From assembly GCF_001429045.1 (NCBI RefSeq), contig NZ_LMHY01000026.1, forward strand, positions 340,573 to 404,572: a DNA stretch of 64,000 nt. The letters run 5' to 3'. This DNA comes from Pseudomonas sp. Root71 (GTDB taxonomy: Bacteria; Pseudomonadota; Gammaproteobacteria; Pseudomonadales; Pseudomonadaceae). A program made the translations under genes and the position numbers. Below are positions 1-8,859 of the stretch, in pieces (the first letter of the stretch is position 1; each line of letters begins with the position of its first letter). The notes beneath the pieces are model-generated. The model worked only from the letters and a program-made list of their open reading frames with translations. It was not told where the DNA came from and did not search any database.

Positions 1-99
1 CGTGAAACCTTCACCGCGTGGATCAACGAATACATCCACGGCAGCGCTGACTTCAGCGAGTTCCAGGCCAAACTGGCCGCCGCTTCGGAGGCGAAGTAA
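1..99 (+). CDS. catI: 3-oxoadipate CoA-transferase, subunit A (3' end only)
   Basis: This is the last 32 codons and TAA of a gene that begins before the window. The visible peptide starts RETFTAWINEY and ends ASEAK. Its stop overlaps the ATG of the next gene by one base (TAATG), which means translational coupling and fits the alpha subunit of a two-subunit CoA-transferase. The identity rests mainly on the downstream beta subunit; the fragment alone is too short to prove it. CatI/PcaI would pair with the next protein to move CoA from succinyl-CoA to 3-oxoadipate in the cytoplasm. Confidence 0.75.
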   Translation, partial: RETFTAWINEYIHGSADFSEFQAKLAAASEAK

Positions 100-878
100 T
101 GACTTACACCACCAATGAAATGATGACCGTCGCCGCCGCTCGCCGTCTGAAGAACGGTTCGGTGTGCTTCGTCGGTATCGGCCTGCCGTCGAAAGCGGCC
201 AACCTGGCGCGCCTGACTTCCTCGCCTGATGTGGTCTTGATCTACGAATCGGGTCCAATCGGTGCCAAGCCAAGCGTACTGCCGCTGTCGATTGGTGACG
301 GTGAACTGGCGGAAACCGCTGACACCGTAGTCCCGACCGGCGAGATTTTCCGTTACTGGCTGCAGGGCGGGCGCATTGACGTCGGCTTCCTCGGCGCGGC
401 GCAGGTCGACCGTTTCGGCAACATCAACACCACCGTCGTGGGTGATTACCACTCGCCGAAAGTGCGTCTGCCAGGTGCCGGTGGCGCGCCGGAGATTGCC
501 GGATCCGCCAAGAGCGTGTTGATTATCCTCAAGCAGTCGTCGCGCTCCTTTGTCGACAAACTGGACTTCATTACCTCGGTCGGCCACGGCGAGGGCGGTG
601 ATTCGCGCAAGCGTCTCGGCCTGCCAGGCGCCGGTCCGGTAGGGATCATCACCGACCTGTGCATCATGGAACCGGAGGAGGGCACCCACGAATTCGTGGT
701 CACCGCACTGCACCCGGGCGTGACCCGCGAGCAAGTGGTTGCGGCCACCGGTTGGGCGATTCGCTTTGCCGACCATGTCGAGCAAACCGCCGAGCCGACT
801 GAAGTCGAACTGACCGCGCTGCGCGACCTCGAGGCCCGCACCGCTGCCGCACACGGCCAAGCCCCCGGAGAAGCGTGA
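99..878 (+). CDS. catJ: 3-oxoadipate CoA-transferase, subunit B
   Basis: The 259-residue product is the beta subunit of a class I CoA-transferase. It activates 3-oxoadipate with CoA from succinyl-CoA, the next-to-last step of the beta-ketoadipate pathway. Glu50 in the YESG motif is at the position of the glutamate that forms the covalent CoA thioester in this family, and a glycine-rich GLPGAGPVG stretch lies near residue 185. The length fits the CatJ type (about 260 aa) rather than the shorter P. putida PcaJ type (about 213 aa), so the name catJ suits it better, although it serves the pca pathway here. It overlaps the gene before it by one base and the gene after it by one base (TGATG). Confidence 0.9.
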   Translation: MTYTTNEMMTVAAARRLKNGSVCFVGIGLPSKAANLARLTSSPDVVLIYESGPIGAKPSVLPLSIGDGELAETADTVVPTGEIFRYWLQGGRIDVGFLGAAQVDRFGNINTTVVGDYHSPKVRLPGAGGAPEIAGSAKSVLIILKQSSRSFVDKLDFITSVGHGEGGDSRKRLGLPGAGPVGIITDLCIMEPEEGTHEFVVTALHPGVTREQVVAATGWAIRFADHVEQTAEPTEVELTALRDLEARTAAAHGQAPGEA

Positions 879-2080
879 TGCGTGACGTTTATATCTGCGA
901 CGCGATTCGTACCCCCATCGGCCGTTTTGGCGGTGGCTTGTCGACGGTGCGTGCCGACGACCTGGCTGCCGTGCCGATCAAGGCCTTGATGGAGCGCAAC
1001 CCGTCGGTGGACTGGAACGCCGTGGACGAGGTGTTCCTCGGCTGCGCCAACCAGGCCGGTGAAGACAACCGTAACGTCGCGCGTATGGCGCTGTTGCTGG
1101 CGGGCCTGCCGGAAAGTATTCCTGGCGTGACCCTCAACCGCCTCTGCGCTTCGGGCATGGATGCCATCGGCACCGCGTTCCGCGCCATCGCCAGCGGCGA
1201 GATGGAGCTGGCAATCGCCGGTGGCGTCGAATCGATGTCCCGCGCACCGTTCGTGATGGGCAAGGCCGATGCCGCGTTTTCGCGCAACATGAAGCTCGAA
1301 GACACCACCATTGGCTGGCGCTTCATCAATCCGTTGATGAAAGCGCAGTACGGCGTGGACGCGATGCCGCAGACTGCTGACAACGTGGCCGACGACTACA
1401 AGGTGTCCCGCGCCGATCAAGACGCGTTCGCCCTGCGCAGTCAACAACGCACGGCCGCTGCGCAAGCCGCCGGGTTCTTCGCCGAAGAAATCGTTGAAGT
1501 GCGCATTGCCCACAAGAAGGGTGAAACCGTGGTCAGCCAGGACGAACATCCTCGCGCCGACACCACCCTGGAAGCCCTGAGCAAACTCAAACCGGTCAAC
1601 GGCCCCGAAAAAACCGTCACCGCCGGCAACGCCTCGGGTGTAAACGACGGCGCCGCCGCGTTGATCCTGGCCTCGGCCGAAGCGGTGAAAAAACACGGCC
1701 TGACTGCCCGCGCCAAAGTGCTGGGTATGGCCAGCGCTGGTGTTGCCCCGCGTGTAATGGGCATTGGCCCGGTGCCGGCGGTGCGTAAACTGATCGAACG
1801 CCTCGGTGTGGCGGTCAGCGATTTCGACGTGATCGAACTCAACGAAGCCTTTGCCAGCCAGGGCCTGGCGGTGCTGCGTGAACTGGGGATCGCGGACGAC
1901 GCGGCCCAGGTCAACCCGAACGGTGGCGCGATTGCCTTGGGTCATCCATTGGGCATGAGCGGTGCGCGGTTGGTAATGACCGCTTTGCATCAACTGGAAA
2001 AAACCGGCGGCAAGAAAGGTCTGGCGACCATGTGCGTCGGTGTCGGCCAAGGTCTGGCTTTGGCGATCGAGCGCGTCTGA
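878..2080 (+). CDS. pcaF: 3-oxoadipyl-CoA thiolase
   Basis: This thiolase of 400 aa cleaves 3-oxoadipyl-CoA with CoA to succinyl-CoA and acetyl-CoA, the last step of the pathway. The thiolase residues are in place: nucleophile Cys90 in NRLCASGMDA, His356 in GHPLG and Cys386 in CVGVGQG, with NEAFA near residue 315. I start it at the ATG at 878, which overlaps the preceding TGA. An in-frame GTG three bases earlier would add one residue. Gene order and overlap with catJ place it in one operon with the CoA-transferase. Confidence 0.96.
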   Translation: MRDVYICDAIRTPIGRFGGGLSTVRADDLAAVPIKALMERNPSVDWNAVDEVFLGCANQAGEDNRNVARMALLLAGLPESIPGVTLNRLCASGMDAIGTAFRAIASGEMELAIAGGVESMSRAPFVMGKADAAFSRNMKLEDTTIGWRFINPLMKAQYGVDAMPQTADNVADDYKVSRADQDAFALRSQQRTAAAQAAGFFAEEIVEVRIAHKKGETVVSQDEHPRADTTLEALSKLKPVNGPEKTVTAGNASGVNDGAAALILASAEAVKKHGLTARAKVLGMASAGVAPRVMGIGPVPAVRKLIERLGVAVSDFDVIELNEAFASQGLAVLRELGIADDAAQVNPNGGAIALGHPLGMSGARLVMTALHQLEKTGGKKGLATMCVGVGQGLALAIERV

Positions 2081-2117
2081 CGCGCTCTGAAGACTTATAA
2101 GAACTGAGGAATGTTTC

Positions 2118-2822
2118 ATGACTGACAAGCCTGGTTACCGTCGTCCGCAGGAAGGCACTCAACCGCCGTACCTGCATCCGACCTACCAATCAACCAACCT
2201 GCGCTCGCCGTCGAAACCGTTGGTGTTCCTGCCGCATTCGTTGTCGGAAATTACCGGTCCGACCATCGGCGCCGAGCGCGTCAATGAGAAGGACAGCGAC
2301 CTGACCGCCCAGCACGAGGGACAGCCACAGGGTGAGCGCATCATCATCCACGGTCGCGTGCTGGATGAAAACGGTCTGCCGGTGCCCGGGATTCTGGTGG
2401 AGATCTGGCAGGCCAACGCCGCCGGTCGCTACGCCCATGCCCGCGACCTGCACGACGCACCGTTGGACCCGAATTTCACCGGCACCGGCCGCACCGTGAC
2501 CGATGCCGATGGCTGGTACCAGTTCCAGACCATCAAGCCTGGTGCCTATCCGTGGGGCAACCACCACAACGCGTGGCGCCCGGCGCACATCCATTTCTCG
2601 CTGTTCGGGCCGAGCATCCTGACGCGCCTGGTGACGCAGATGTATTTCCCGGGCGACCCGTTGCTGGCGTACGACCCGATCTACAACTGCGTGCCCGATA
2701 CCAGTGCCAAGGAGCGCTTGATCGCCGCGTTCGATCTGGAAAAAACCATCCCTTCCTATGCCCTCGGTTATCGCTGGGACATCGTTTTGCGCGGCCGCGA
2801 CGCCACGCCGATGGAGAAATAA
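2118..2822 (+). CDS. pcaH: Protocatechuate 3,4-dioxygenase beta subunit
   Basis: PcaH (234 aa) carries the non-haem Fe(III) site of the enzyme that opens protocatechuate between the two hydroxyls to give 3-carboxy-cis,cis-muconate. The iron ligands are recognisable as Tyr105 (GRYAH), Tyr144 (GAYPW), His157 and His159 (PAHIHF). They are offset by a constant three residues from the published P. putida beta-chain numbers as I remember them. A Shine-Dalgarno-like GAGGAA lies just upstream. The gene for the alpha subunit follows after one base, as expected for an (alpha-beta) oligomer. Confidence 0.97.
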   Translation: MTDKPGYRRPQEGTQPPYLHPTYQSTNLRSPSKPLVFLPHSLSEITGPTIGAERVNEKDSDLTAQHEGQPQGERIIIHGRVLDENGLPVPGILVEIWQANAAGRYAHARDLHDAPLDPNFTGTGRTVTDADGWYQFQTIKPGAYPWGNHHNAWRPAHIHFSLFGPSILTRLVTQMYFPGDPLLAYDPIYNCVPDTSAKERLIAAFDLEKTIPSYALGYRWDIVLRGRDATPMEK

Positions 2823-2823
2823 G

Positions 2824-3390
2824 ATGACGCTGACTGCTACCACGTCCCACACCGTCGGGCCGTACTACCACATCGGCCTGACCTGGCTGAACCGCGAAAA
2901 CCTGACCGTCGAACAAACCCTGGGCGAACGGGTGGCGATCACCGGGCAAGTGGTCGATGGCAATGGCGACATCGTCAACGACGCGATGCTGGAAGTCTGG
3001 CAGGCCAACGCCGCCGGCAAGTATGACCACCCGGAAGACGACCAGGACAAACCCCTGGACCCGAACTTCGAAGGCTTTGGCCGGGTGCCGGTGGATGCCG
3101 AAGGGCGTTTTCGTTTCACCACCATCAAGCCCGGTACGGTCGAGGGGCTCAAAGGCACGACCCAGGCTCCGCACCTGGTGGTACTGGTGTTTGCCCGTGG
3201 CCTGGTCAAGCACTTGCTGACGCGGATTTACTTTGATGGCGAAGCCGCCAACGTCAACGATCCGTTACTGGAATGCGTGCCGGCCGAGCGTCGCCATACG
3301 CTGCTGGCCAAGCGGGATGCGGCGGGTGTGTACCAGTGGAACGTGATTCTGCAGGGCACCGATGCCGAGACGGTGTTCTTCGACTATTAA
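2824..3390 (+). CDS. pcaG: Protocatechuate 3,4-dioxygenase alpha subunit
   Basis: This 188-residue protein is homologous to PcaH (LEVWQANAAGKYDHP, DPNFEGFGR) but lacks the paired histidine ligands. That is the mark of the structural alpha subunit. I start it at the ATG at 2824, one base after the pcaH stop; the reading frame stays open further upstream inside pcaH, but the family N terminus (TTSHTVGPYYHIGL) begins here. The gene ends just before a REP doublet, so transcription into pcaT may be reduced or come from a separate promoter. Confidence 0.96.
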   Translation: MTLTATTSHTVGPYYHIGLTWLNRENLTVEQTLGERVAITGQVVDGNGDIVNDAMLEVWQANAAGKYDHPEDDQDKPLDPNFEGFGRVPVDAEGRFRFTTIKPGTVEGLKGTTQAPHLVVLVFARGLVKHLLTRIYFDGEAANVNDPLLECVPAERRHTLLAKRDAAGVYQWNVILQGTDAETVFFDY

Positions 3391-3403
3391 GTGAACACCA
3401 TCC

Positions 3404-3498
3404 CCTTGTGGGAGCGGGCTTGCTCGCGAAAGCGGTATGTCAGGCAACATTTTTATCAACTGACACTACGCCTTCGCGAGCAAGCTCGCTCCCACAGT
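3404..3498. repeat. REP doublet, family A
   Basis: Two inverted copies of a GTGGGAGCGGGCTTGCTCGC-type palindrome face each other around about 35 bases of unrelated sequence. The same family recurs at 30565, 40601, 45102 and 60996. It sits between pcaG and pcaT and can fold into a long hairpin. Confidence 0.9.
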
Positions 3499-3582
3499 GG
3501 ATTTTTGTTGCTGACGTATTGTGGAACGGGAGTGTTGCTAAGTGTGTCTAGACTCTCACTGTCCCCAAAGAGTGAAAAAACA

Positions 3583-4887
3583 ATGACAACACCCACTGCG
3601 TCCATAGCTCTTTATACCGGCGAAGAACGCAAGAAGCGGATCTTCGCCATTGTCGGTGCCTCGTCCGGCAACCTGGTCGAATGGTTCGACTTCTACGTCT
3701 ACGCCTTCTGTGCGATCTATTTCGCACCGGCCTTTTTTCCGTCCGATAACCCCACGGTGCAACTGGTCAACACCGCTGGCGTGTTTGCCGCCGGGTTCCT
3801 GATGCGACCGATTGGCGGCTGGATTTTCGGGCGGTTGGCGGACAAGCACGGACGCAAGAATTCGATGTTGATCTCGATTCTGATGATGTGCTTCGGCTCG
3901 CTGCTGATCGCCTGCCTGCCGACCTATAACAGCATCGGGGTCTGGGCACCTATCCTGTTGCTGTTCGCCCGTTTGCTGCAAGGCTTGTCGGTGGGCGGTG
4001 AGTACGGCACTACCGCGACCTACATGAGTGAAGTGGCGCTCAAGGGCCAGCGCGGTTTCTTCGCCTCGTTCCAGTACGTGACCCTGATCGGCGGCCAGTT
4101 GCTCGCGGTGTCGCTGGTGGTGATCCTGCAACAGTTCCTCACCGAAGATGACCTGCGTGCCTACGGCTGGCGGATTCCCTTCGTGGTGGGTGCCATGGCG
4201 GCGCTGGTTTCGCTGTATCTGCGTCGTTCGCTGAAAGAAACCACCAGCAAGGAAATGCGCGAAAACAAGGATGCCGGCAGCATCAGCGCGTTGTTTCGCG
4301 ACCATAAAGCCGCGTTCATCACCGTGCTCGGTTACACCGCCGGTGGCTCGCTGATTTTCTACACCTTCACCACGTACATGCAGAAGTACCTGGTAAACAC
4401 CGCCGGCATGCCGGCCAAGACCGCCAGCTACATCATGACCGGCGCGTTGTTCCTCTATATGTGCATGCAACCGATTTTCGGCATGCTCGCCGACAAGATC
4501 GGCCGGCGTAACTCGATGCTCTGGTTCGGCGCCCTCGGCACGCTGTTCACCGTGCCGATCCTGTTGAGCCTGAAAAGCGTGACCAGTCCATTCCTGGCCT
4601 TCGTGCTGATTACCGTGGCGCTGGCAATCGTCAGTTTCTACACCTCCATCAGTGGCCTGGTGAAAGCCGAGATGTTCCCGCCCGAGGTGCGTGCACTGGG
4701 TGTCGGCCTGGCATATGCGGTGGCGAATGCAATCTTCGGTGGTTCGGCGGAATATGTGGCCTTGAGCCTCAAGGCCGTGGGCATGGAAAACTCCTTCTAT
4801 TGGTACGTCACGGTGATGATGGCGGTGGCATTCCTGTTCAGCCTGCGCCTGCCGAAACAGCCGAAGTATCTGCAGCAAGACCTTTGA
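3583..4887 (+). CDS. pcaT: MFS (MHS family) dicarboxylate/aromatic-acid transporter, PcaT type
   Basis: This inner-membrane proton symporter of 434 aa belongs to the metabolite:H+ symporter branch. It has an NLVEWFDFYVYAF first helix, GRLADKHGRKNS between helices 2 and 3, and RLLQGLSVGGEYG in helix 4. Its place between the dioxygenase genes and pcaB matches P. putida pcaT, so 3-oxoadipate or a related dicarboxylate is the likely substrate; the sequence alone cannot fix that. I choose the ATG at 3583 because the longer frame would begin inside the REP doublet. The start codon is preceded by an A-rich GAAAAAACAATG run, which could be a Crc/Hfq target. Confidence 0.85.
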   Translation: MTTPTASIALYTGEERKKRIFAIVGASSGNLVEWFDFYVYAFCAIYFAPAFFPSDNPTVQLVNTAGVFAAGFLMRPIGGWIFGRLADKHGRKNSMLISILMMCFGSLLIACLPTYNSIGVWAPILLLFARLLQGLSVGGEYGTTATYMSEVALKGQRGFFASFQYVTLIGGQLLAVSLVVILQQFLTEDDLRAYGWRIPFVVGAMAALVSLYLRRSLKETTSKEMRENKDAGSISALFRDHKAAFITVLGYTAGGSLIFYTFTTYMQKYLVNTAGMPAKTASYIMTGALFLYMCMQPIFGMLADKIGRRNSMLWFGALGTLFTVPILLSLKSVTSPFLAFVLITVALAIVSFYTSISGLVKAEMFPPEVRALGVGLAYAVANAIFGGSAEYVALSLKAVGMENSFYWYVTVMMAVAFLFSLRLPKQPKYLQQDL

Positions 4888-4894
4888 TCTTCAC

Positions 4895-4917
4895 GCGCGG
4901 GTCGCAAAGGCCCGCGC
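4895..4917 (+). other. Intra-operon hairpin between pcaT and pcaB
   Basis: GCGCGGG and CCCGCGC form a perfect 7-bp stem around a 9-base loop in the 45-base pcaT-pcaB gap. No T run follows, so it is more likely an mRNA processing or stability element than a terminator. Confidence 0.5.
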
Positions 4918-4932
4918 CTTCAGGAACTGTTT

Positions 4933-6297
4933 ATGAACCAGCGACCGGGCAATCAATTGTTCGATGCCTATTTCACTGCCCGCGATATGCGTGAGGTGTT
5001 CTGCGATCAGGGCCGGGTCCAGGCCATGCTAGATTTCGAAGCGGCACTGGCCCGGGCCGAAGCGCGGGCAGGGTTGATTCCGTCGAGTGCTGTCGCGCCG
5101 ATTGAAGCGGCTTGCCGTGCCGGGCTTTACGACTTTGCGGCGTTGGGCGAGGCGATTGCCACGGCCGGGAATTCGGCGATTCCGTTGGTCAAGGCGCTGG
5201 GCAAACAGATCGCGGCCACCGATGCCGAAGCTGAGCGCTATGTACATCTGGGCGCGACCAGCCAGGACGTGATGGACAGCGGCCTGGTGCTGCAACTGCG
5301 CCGCGCGCTGGAACTGATCGAAGGCGACCTGGCACAACTGGGGCAGACCCTCGCGTCCCAGGCCCAGCGCTACGCGACCACGCCATTGGCCGGACGCACC
5401 TGGCTGCAGCATGCGACGCCGGTCACCCTTGGCATGAAGGTCGCCGGCTGGCTGGGGGCAGTGACCCGCAGTCGTCAACGTTTGGCCGAACTCAAGCCGC
5501 GTGTGCTGGTGCTGCAATTTGGCGGCGCGTCCGGAACCCTGGCGGCCCTTGGCGAGCAGGCCATGCCGATTGCCCAAGCGCTGGCCGAAGAGCTGCAACT
5601 GACCTTGCCCGATCAGCCGTGGCACACCCAGCGTGATCGCGTGGTGGAGTTCGGCGCCGCGCTCGGCCTGATCGCCGGCAGTCTCGGCAAGCTTGGGCGT
5701 GATATCAGCCTGTTGATGCAAACCGAGGCCGCCGAAGTGTTCGAACCCTCGGCGCCGGGCAAGGGCGGTTCCTCGACCATGCCGCACAAGCGTAATCCGG
5801 TGGGCGCGGCGGTGCTGATTGGCGCGGCGACGCGTGTGCCGGGTCTGCTGTCGACGCTGTTCAGCGCCATGCCTCAGGAACACGAGCGTAGCCTGGGCCT
5901 GTGGCATGCCGAGTGGGAAACCCTGCCGGAGATTTGCTGCCTGGTGTCGGGCAGCCTGCAGCAAGCGCTGTTGATCGCCAAAGGACTGGAAGTGGATGCC
6001 GGGCGCATGGCTCGCAACCTTGATTTGACCCAGGGCCTGGTGCTCGCCGAAGCGGTGAGCATCGTCCTCGCGCAGCGGGTTGGGCGCGATACCGCGCACC
6101 ATCTGCTGGAGCAATGCTGCAAACGCGCCGTTGCCGAACAACGTCACCTGCGCGCGGTCCTCGGCGACGAACCGCAAGTGACCGCCGAGCTGTCGGCGGC
6201 TGAACTCGATCATCTGCTGGACCCCGCCCACTATCTCGGTCAGGCCCAGACCTGGGTCGAGCGGGCGGTGGCTGAACATTCTGCATTGACTGCCTGA
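4933..6297 (+). CDS. pcaB: 3-carboxy-cis,cis-muconate cycloisomerase
   Basis: PcaB (454 aa) is a cytoplasmic fumarase/aspartase-superfamily enzyme. It lactonises 3-carboxy-cis,cis-muconate to 4-carboxymuconolactone. The superfamily signature GKGGSSTMPHKRNP is intact near residue 275, with the helix regions HLGATSQDVMDSG near residue 100 and TWLQHATPVTLG near residue 155. The length is typical. It follows the pcaT stop by 45 bases and ends 12 bases before pcaD, so it is in the same transcription unit. Confidence 0.97.
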   Translation: MNQRPGNQLFDAYFTARDMREVFCDQGRVQAMLDFEAALARAEARAGLIPSSAVAPIEAACRAGLYDFAALGEAIATAGNSAIPLVKALGKQIAATDAEAERYVHLGATSQDVMDSGLVLQLRRALELIEGDLAQLGQTLASQAQRYATTPLAGRTWLQHATPVTLGMKVAGWLGAVTRSRQRLAELKPRVLVLQFGGASGTLAALGEQAMPIAQALAEELQLTLPDQPWHTQRDRVVEFGAALGLIAGSLGKLGRDISLLMQTEAAEVFEPSAPGKGGSSTMPHKRNPVGAAVLIGAATRVPGLLSTLFSAMPQEHERSLGLWHAEWETLPEICCLVSGSLQQALLIAKGLEVDAGRMARNLDLTQGLVLAEAVSIVLAQRVGRDTAHHLLEQCCKRAVAEQRHLRAVLGDEPQVTAELSAAELDHLLDPAHYLGQAQTWVERAVAEHSALTA

Positions 6298-6309
6298 AGG
6301 AGACTTGCT

Positions 6310-7101
6310 GTGGCTTTTGTACAACTCGCCGAGGGCGAACTGCATTACCAACTCGATGGACCGGTCGATGCGCCGGTGCTGGTGCTGTCCAACTCCCTGG
6401 GCACGGACCTGCACATGTGGGACGCGCAGATCCCGGCGTTCACTGAGCATTTTCGCGTGCTGCGTTTCGACACCCGTGGTCACGGCCAATCGCTGGTGAC
6501 GCCGGGCCCGTACAGCATCGAGCAACTGGGCCGCGACGTGCTCGCCTTGCTGGATGCCTTGCACATCGAGCGCGCGCATTTCTGCGGATTGTCCATGGGC
6601 GGGTTGATCGGCCAGTGGCTGGGGATCAATGCCGGCGGGCGCCTGAACAAACTGATCGTGTGCAACACAGCGGCAAAAATCGGCGATCCGTCGGTGTGGA
6701 ACCCGCGCATTGAGATGGTGCTGCGCGATGGACAGGCGGCCATGGTTGCCCTGCGCGATGCGTCGATTGCCCGCTGGTTCACCCCGGATTTCTCCGAAGC
6801 CAACCCGGCGGCAGCCAAGCAGATTACCGACATGCTCGCGGCCACTTCGCCAGAAGGCTATGCGGCCAACTGCGGGGCGGTGCGCGATGCCGATTTCCGC
6901 GATCAGCTGTCTTCGATCAAGGTGCCGTTGCTGGTGATTGCCGGTAGTGAAGATGCGGTAACGCCACCGTCCGGTGGGCACTTTATTCAAGAGCATGTGC
7001 ACGGGGCCGAGTACGCCGAGTTCTACGCCGCGCACTTGTCCAACGTCCAGGCAGGCAATGCGTTCAGCGAGCGCGTGCTGGCGTTCCTGTCGGCTGACTG
7101 A
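6310..7101 (+). CDS. pcaD: 3-oxoadipate enol-lactonase
   Basis: This alpha/beta hydrolase of 263 aa hydrolyses 3-oxoadipate enol-lactone to 3-oxoadipate. The nucleophile is Ser95 in GLSMGG, with Asp in GSEDAVTPP near residue 218 and His in AAHLSNV near residue 244 completing the triad. It starts with GTG at 6310, supported by a strong AAGGAGA ribosome site eight bases upstream. The spacing to pcaB and pcaC is tight, and all three act one after another. Confidence 0.97.
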   Translation: MAFVQLAEGELHYQLDGPVDAPVLVLSNSLGTDLHMWDAQIPAFTEHFRVLRFDTRGHGQSLVTPGPYSIEQLGRDVLALLDALHIERAHFCGLSMGGLIGQWLGINAGGRLNKLIVCNTAAKIGDPSVWNPRIEMVLRDGQAAMVALRDASIARWFTPDFSEANPAAAKQITDMLAATSPEGYAANCGAVRDADFRDQLSSIKVPLLVIAGSEDAVTPPSGGHFIQEHVHGAEYAEFYAAHLSNVQAGNAFSERVLAFLSAD

Positions 7102-7111
7102 GGGTTTTCCT

Positions 7112-7504
7112 GTGGATGAGAAACAACGTTACGACGAGGGGATGGAAGTCCGTCGCGCGGTCCTCGGCGACGCCCACGTCGACCGCAGCCTGACCGCCCT
7201 GACCGAGTTCAACTCGGAGTTTCAGGAAATGATCACCCGCCACGCCTGGGGCGACATCTGGACCCGCCCGGGCCTGCCGCGCCACACCCGCAGCCTGATC
7301 ACCATCGCCATGCTGATCGGCATGAACCGCGAGGGCGAACTCAAACTGCACCTTCGCGCCGCCGCCAACAATGGCGTGAGCCGTGGCGAGATCAAGGAAG
7401 TCATCATGCAGAGTGCAATCTACTGCGGGATTCCGGCGGCCAATGCGACGTTCCACCTGGCCGAGTCGGTGTGGGATGAGTTGGGGGTTGAGTCGCGGGA
7501 ATAG
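7112..7504 (+). CDS. pcaC: 4-carboxymuconolactone decarboxylase
   Basis: PcaC (130 aa) decarboxylates 4-carboxymuconolactone to 3-oxoadipate enol-lactone. It belongs to the AhpD-like all-helical family, with the typical GDAHVDRS, RHAWGDIWTRPGLPRHTRS and AIYCGIPAAN segments. I use the GTG at 7112 (VDEKQRYDEG) because it gives the standard family length; the frame extends upstream into pcaD without any family match. It is the last gene of the pca run and is followed by a REP doublet of another family. Confidence 0.96.
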   Translation: MDEKQRYDEGMEVRRAVLGDAHVDRSLTALTEFNSEFQEMITRHAWGDIWTRPGLPRHTRSLITIAMLIGMNREGELKLHLRAAANNGVSRGEIKEVIMQSAIYCGIPAANATFHLAESVWDELGVESRE

Positions 7505-7516
7505 GGTGGCAGCTTC

Positions 7517-7596
7517 AAAAAAGATCGCAGCCTGCGGCAGCTCCTACAGGGGTAAGTGAACACCTGTAGGAGCTGCCGCAGGCTGCGATCTTTTGA
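7517..7596. repeat. REP doublet, family B, between convergent genes
   Basis: Two near-perfect inverted arms of the AAAGATCGCAGCCTGCGGCA type (about 33 bases each) flank a 12-base spacer. The arms end in A and T runs, so the structure can act as a two-way terminator for pcaC and the porin gene. The same family occurs at 22114, 33782, 39113 and 46605. Confidence 0.9.
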
Positions 7597-7599
7597 TTT

Positions 7600-8859
7600 T
7601 TAAAGCAGGCTGATCGGATAGCTGATGATCACGCGGTTCTCATCGAACTCGTTGTTGCTGTAGTCGCGACGCATGGTCGAGTTGCGCCACTTCAGGTTCA
7701 GGTCCTTCAGCGCACCGCTTTGCACGGTGTAGCCCAGTTCACTTTCCCGTCCCCATTCCTTGCCATCGGTGATGCTACCGGTGTGCACATTGTCACCGCT
7801 GATGTAGCGGTTCATGAGGGTCAGGCCCGGTACGCCCACGGCGGCGAAGTTGTAGTCGTGGCGTACTTGCCAGGATTTCTCCTGGGCATTGTCGTAGCTG
7901 GAGTTGTAGCTGTCGTTGGCCAGTGTGCCGCCGCTGGTGCCGTTGACCCGCATCCAGGCGTTGTCGCCGGTGAGTTTCTGCAGTCCGACATAGAAGGTGT
8001 GGCCGCCGTGCTTGGCCGAAAACAGGCCGTACAGGGTCTTGTTGTCCAGCTCGCCGGCCTGGGCGCTGCCGTCATCCTTGCCGTAGAAGAAACCCAGGTT
8101 GGCGCCCAGGGTCCAGTCGCCGATCGGCTGGCTGTGGATCAGATTGATGAATTGCTGGCTGTAGATGTCCTTGAGCTCGGCATTCCACAGACCGATCTGG
8201 GTGCGCTTGTCGTTGAACACGTACTCGCCGCCCTGAAAGTTGAAACGGTCGGAGGTGAACGCGGCTTTGCCGGTCATCGACATGTCATCCATGCTGCTGT
8301 CGTCCCGTGGGCTGTTCTGGCGGAACTGGCCGCCGTAGAGCGTCAGGCCATTGATCTCCTTCGAGGTGATCTGGCCACCACGGAAGGTTTGCGGCAACGA
8401 GCGACCGTCGTCCGAACGCAGGATTGGCAGCACCGGCATCCACTCGCCGACTTTGACTTCGGTCTGCGACAGCTTGGCCTTGAACGCCACGTTGGTGCGG
8501 CCAAAGTTGTCTGCCGGGCGACCGTCATGATTCAGCGGCAGCAGTTGCGTACCGCCGGTGCCTTTACCGCCGTCGAGCTTCACCGAATACAAACCGAGCA
8601 CATCCATGCCGAACCCGACGGTGCCCTGGGTGAAGCCGGATTTGGCGTCGAGGATGAAACTTTGCGTCCACTCTTCAGCCTTGCCCTGAGCCTTGGTCGG
8701 GTTGGTGAAGTTGCGGTTGATGTAGAAGTTGCGCAGGTTCAGGTTGACCTTGGCCCCTTCGACAAAACCCGACTCCTCGGCGTAGGCGGGCAGGGCGGCG
8801 CTGGCCAGGGCGGTGGCGATCAGGCCGGGAACGAAATACTGCGCGGTGGAAGACGTCAT
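7600..8859 (-). CDS. OprD-family outer-membrane porin
   Basis: The product (419 aa) has a signal peptide ending near AYAEESGFVEGAK, followed by the OprD-family opening (NLNLRNFYINRNF). It ends with alternating polar and hydrophobic strands closing in ISYPISLL, the usual outer-membrane C terminus with terminal Leu. OprD porins are substrate-specific 18-strand channels for small carboxylates or basic amino acids. Its place beside the pca operon suggests uptake of an aromatic or dicarboxylic acid, in the role PcaP plays in P. putida, but the orientation is convergent and the substrate is not proven. Confidence 0.93.
   Translation of the reverse strand: MTSSTAQYFVPGLIATALASAALPAYAEESGFVEGAKVNLNLRNFYINRNFTNPTKAQGKAEEWTQSFILDAKSGFTQGTVGFGMDVLGLYSVKLDGGKGTGGTQLLPLNHDGRPADNFGRTNVAFKAKLSQTEVKVGEWMPVLPILRSDDGRSLPQTFRGGQITSKEINGLTLYGGQFRQNSPRDDSSMDDMSMTGKAAFTSDRFNFQGGEYVFNDKRTQIGLWNAELKDIYSQQFINLIHSQPIGDWTLGANLGFFYGKDDGSAQAGELDNKTLYGLFSAKHGGHTFYVGLQKLTGDNAWMRVNGTSGGTLANDSYNSSYDNAQEKSWQVRHDYNFAAVGVPGLTLMNRYISGDNVHTGSITDGKEWGRESELGYTVQSGALKDLNLKWRNSTMRRDYSNNEFDENRVIISYPISLL

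Noticed and set aside
446..2128. Long antisense open frame (560 codons) opposite catJ-pcaF
   Set aside because: Codon composition is that of a shadow of GC-rich genes; there is no ribosome site or family match, and the sense genes are certain.
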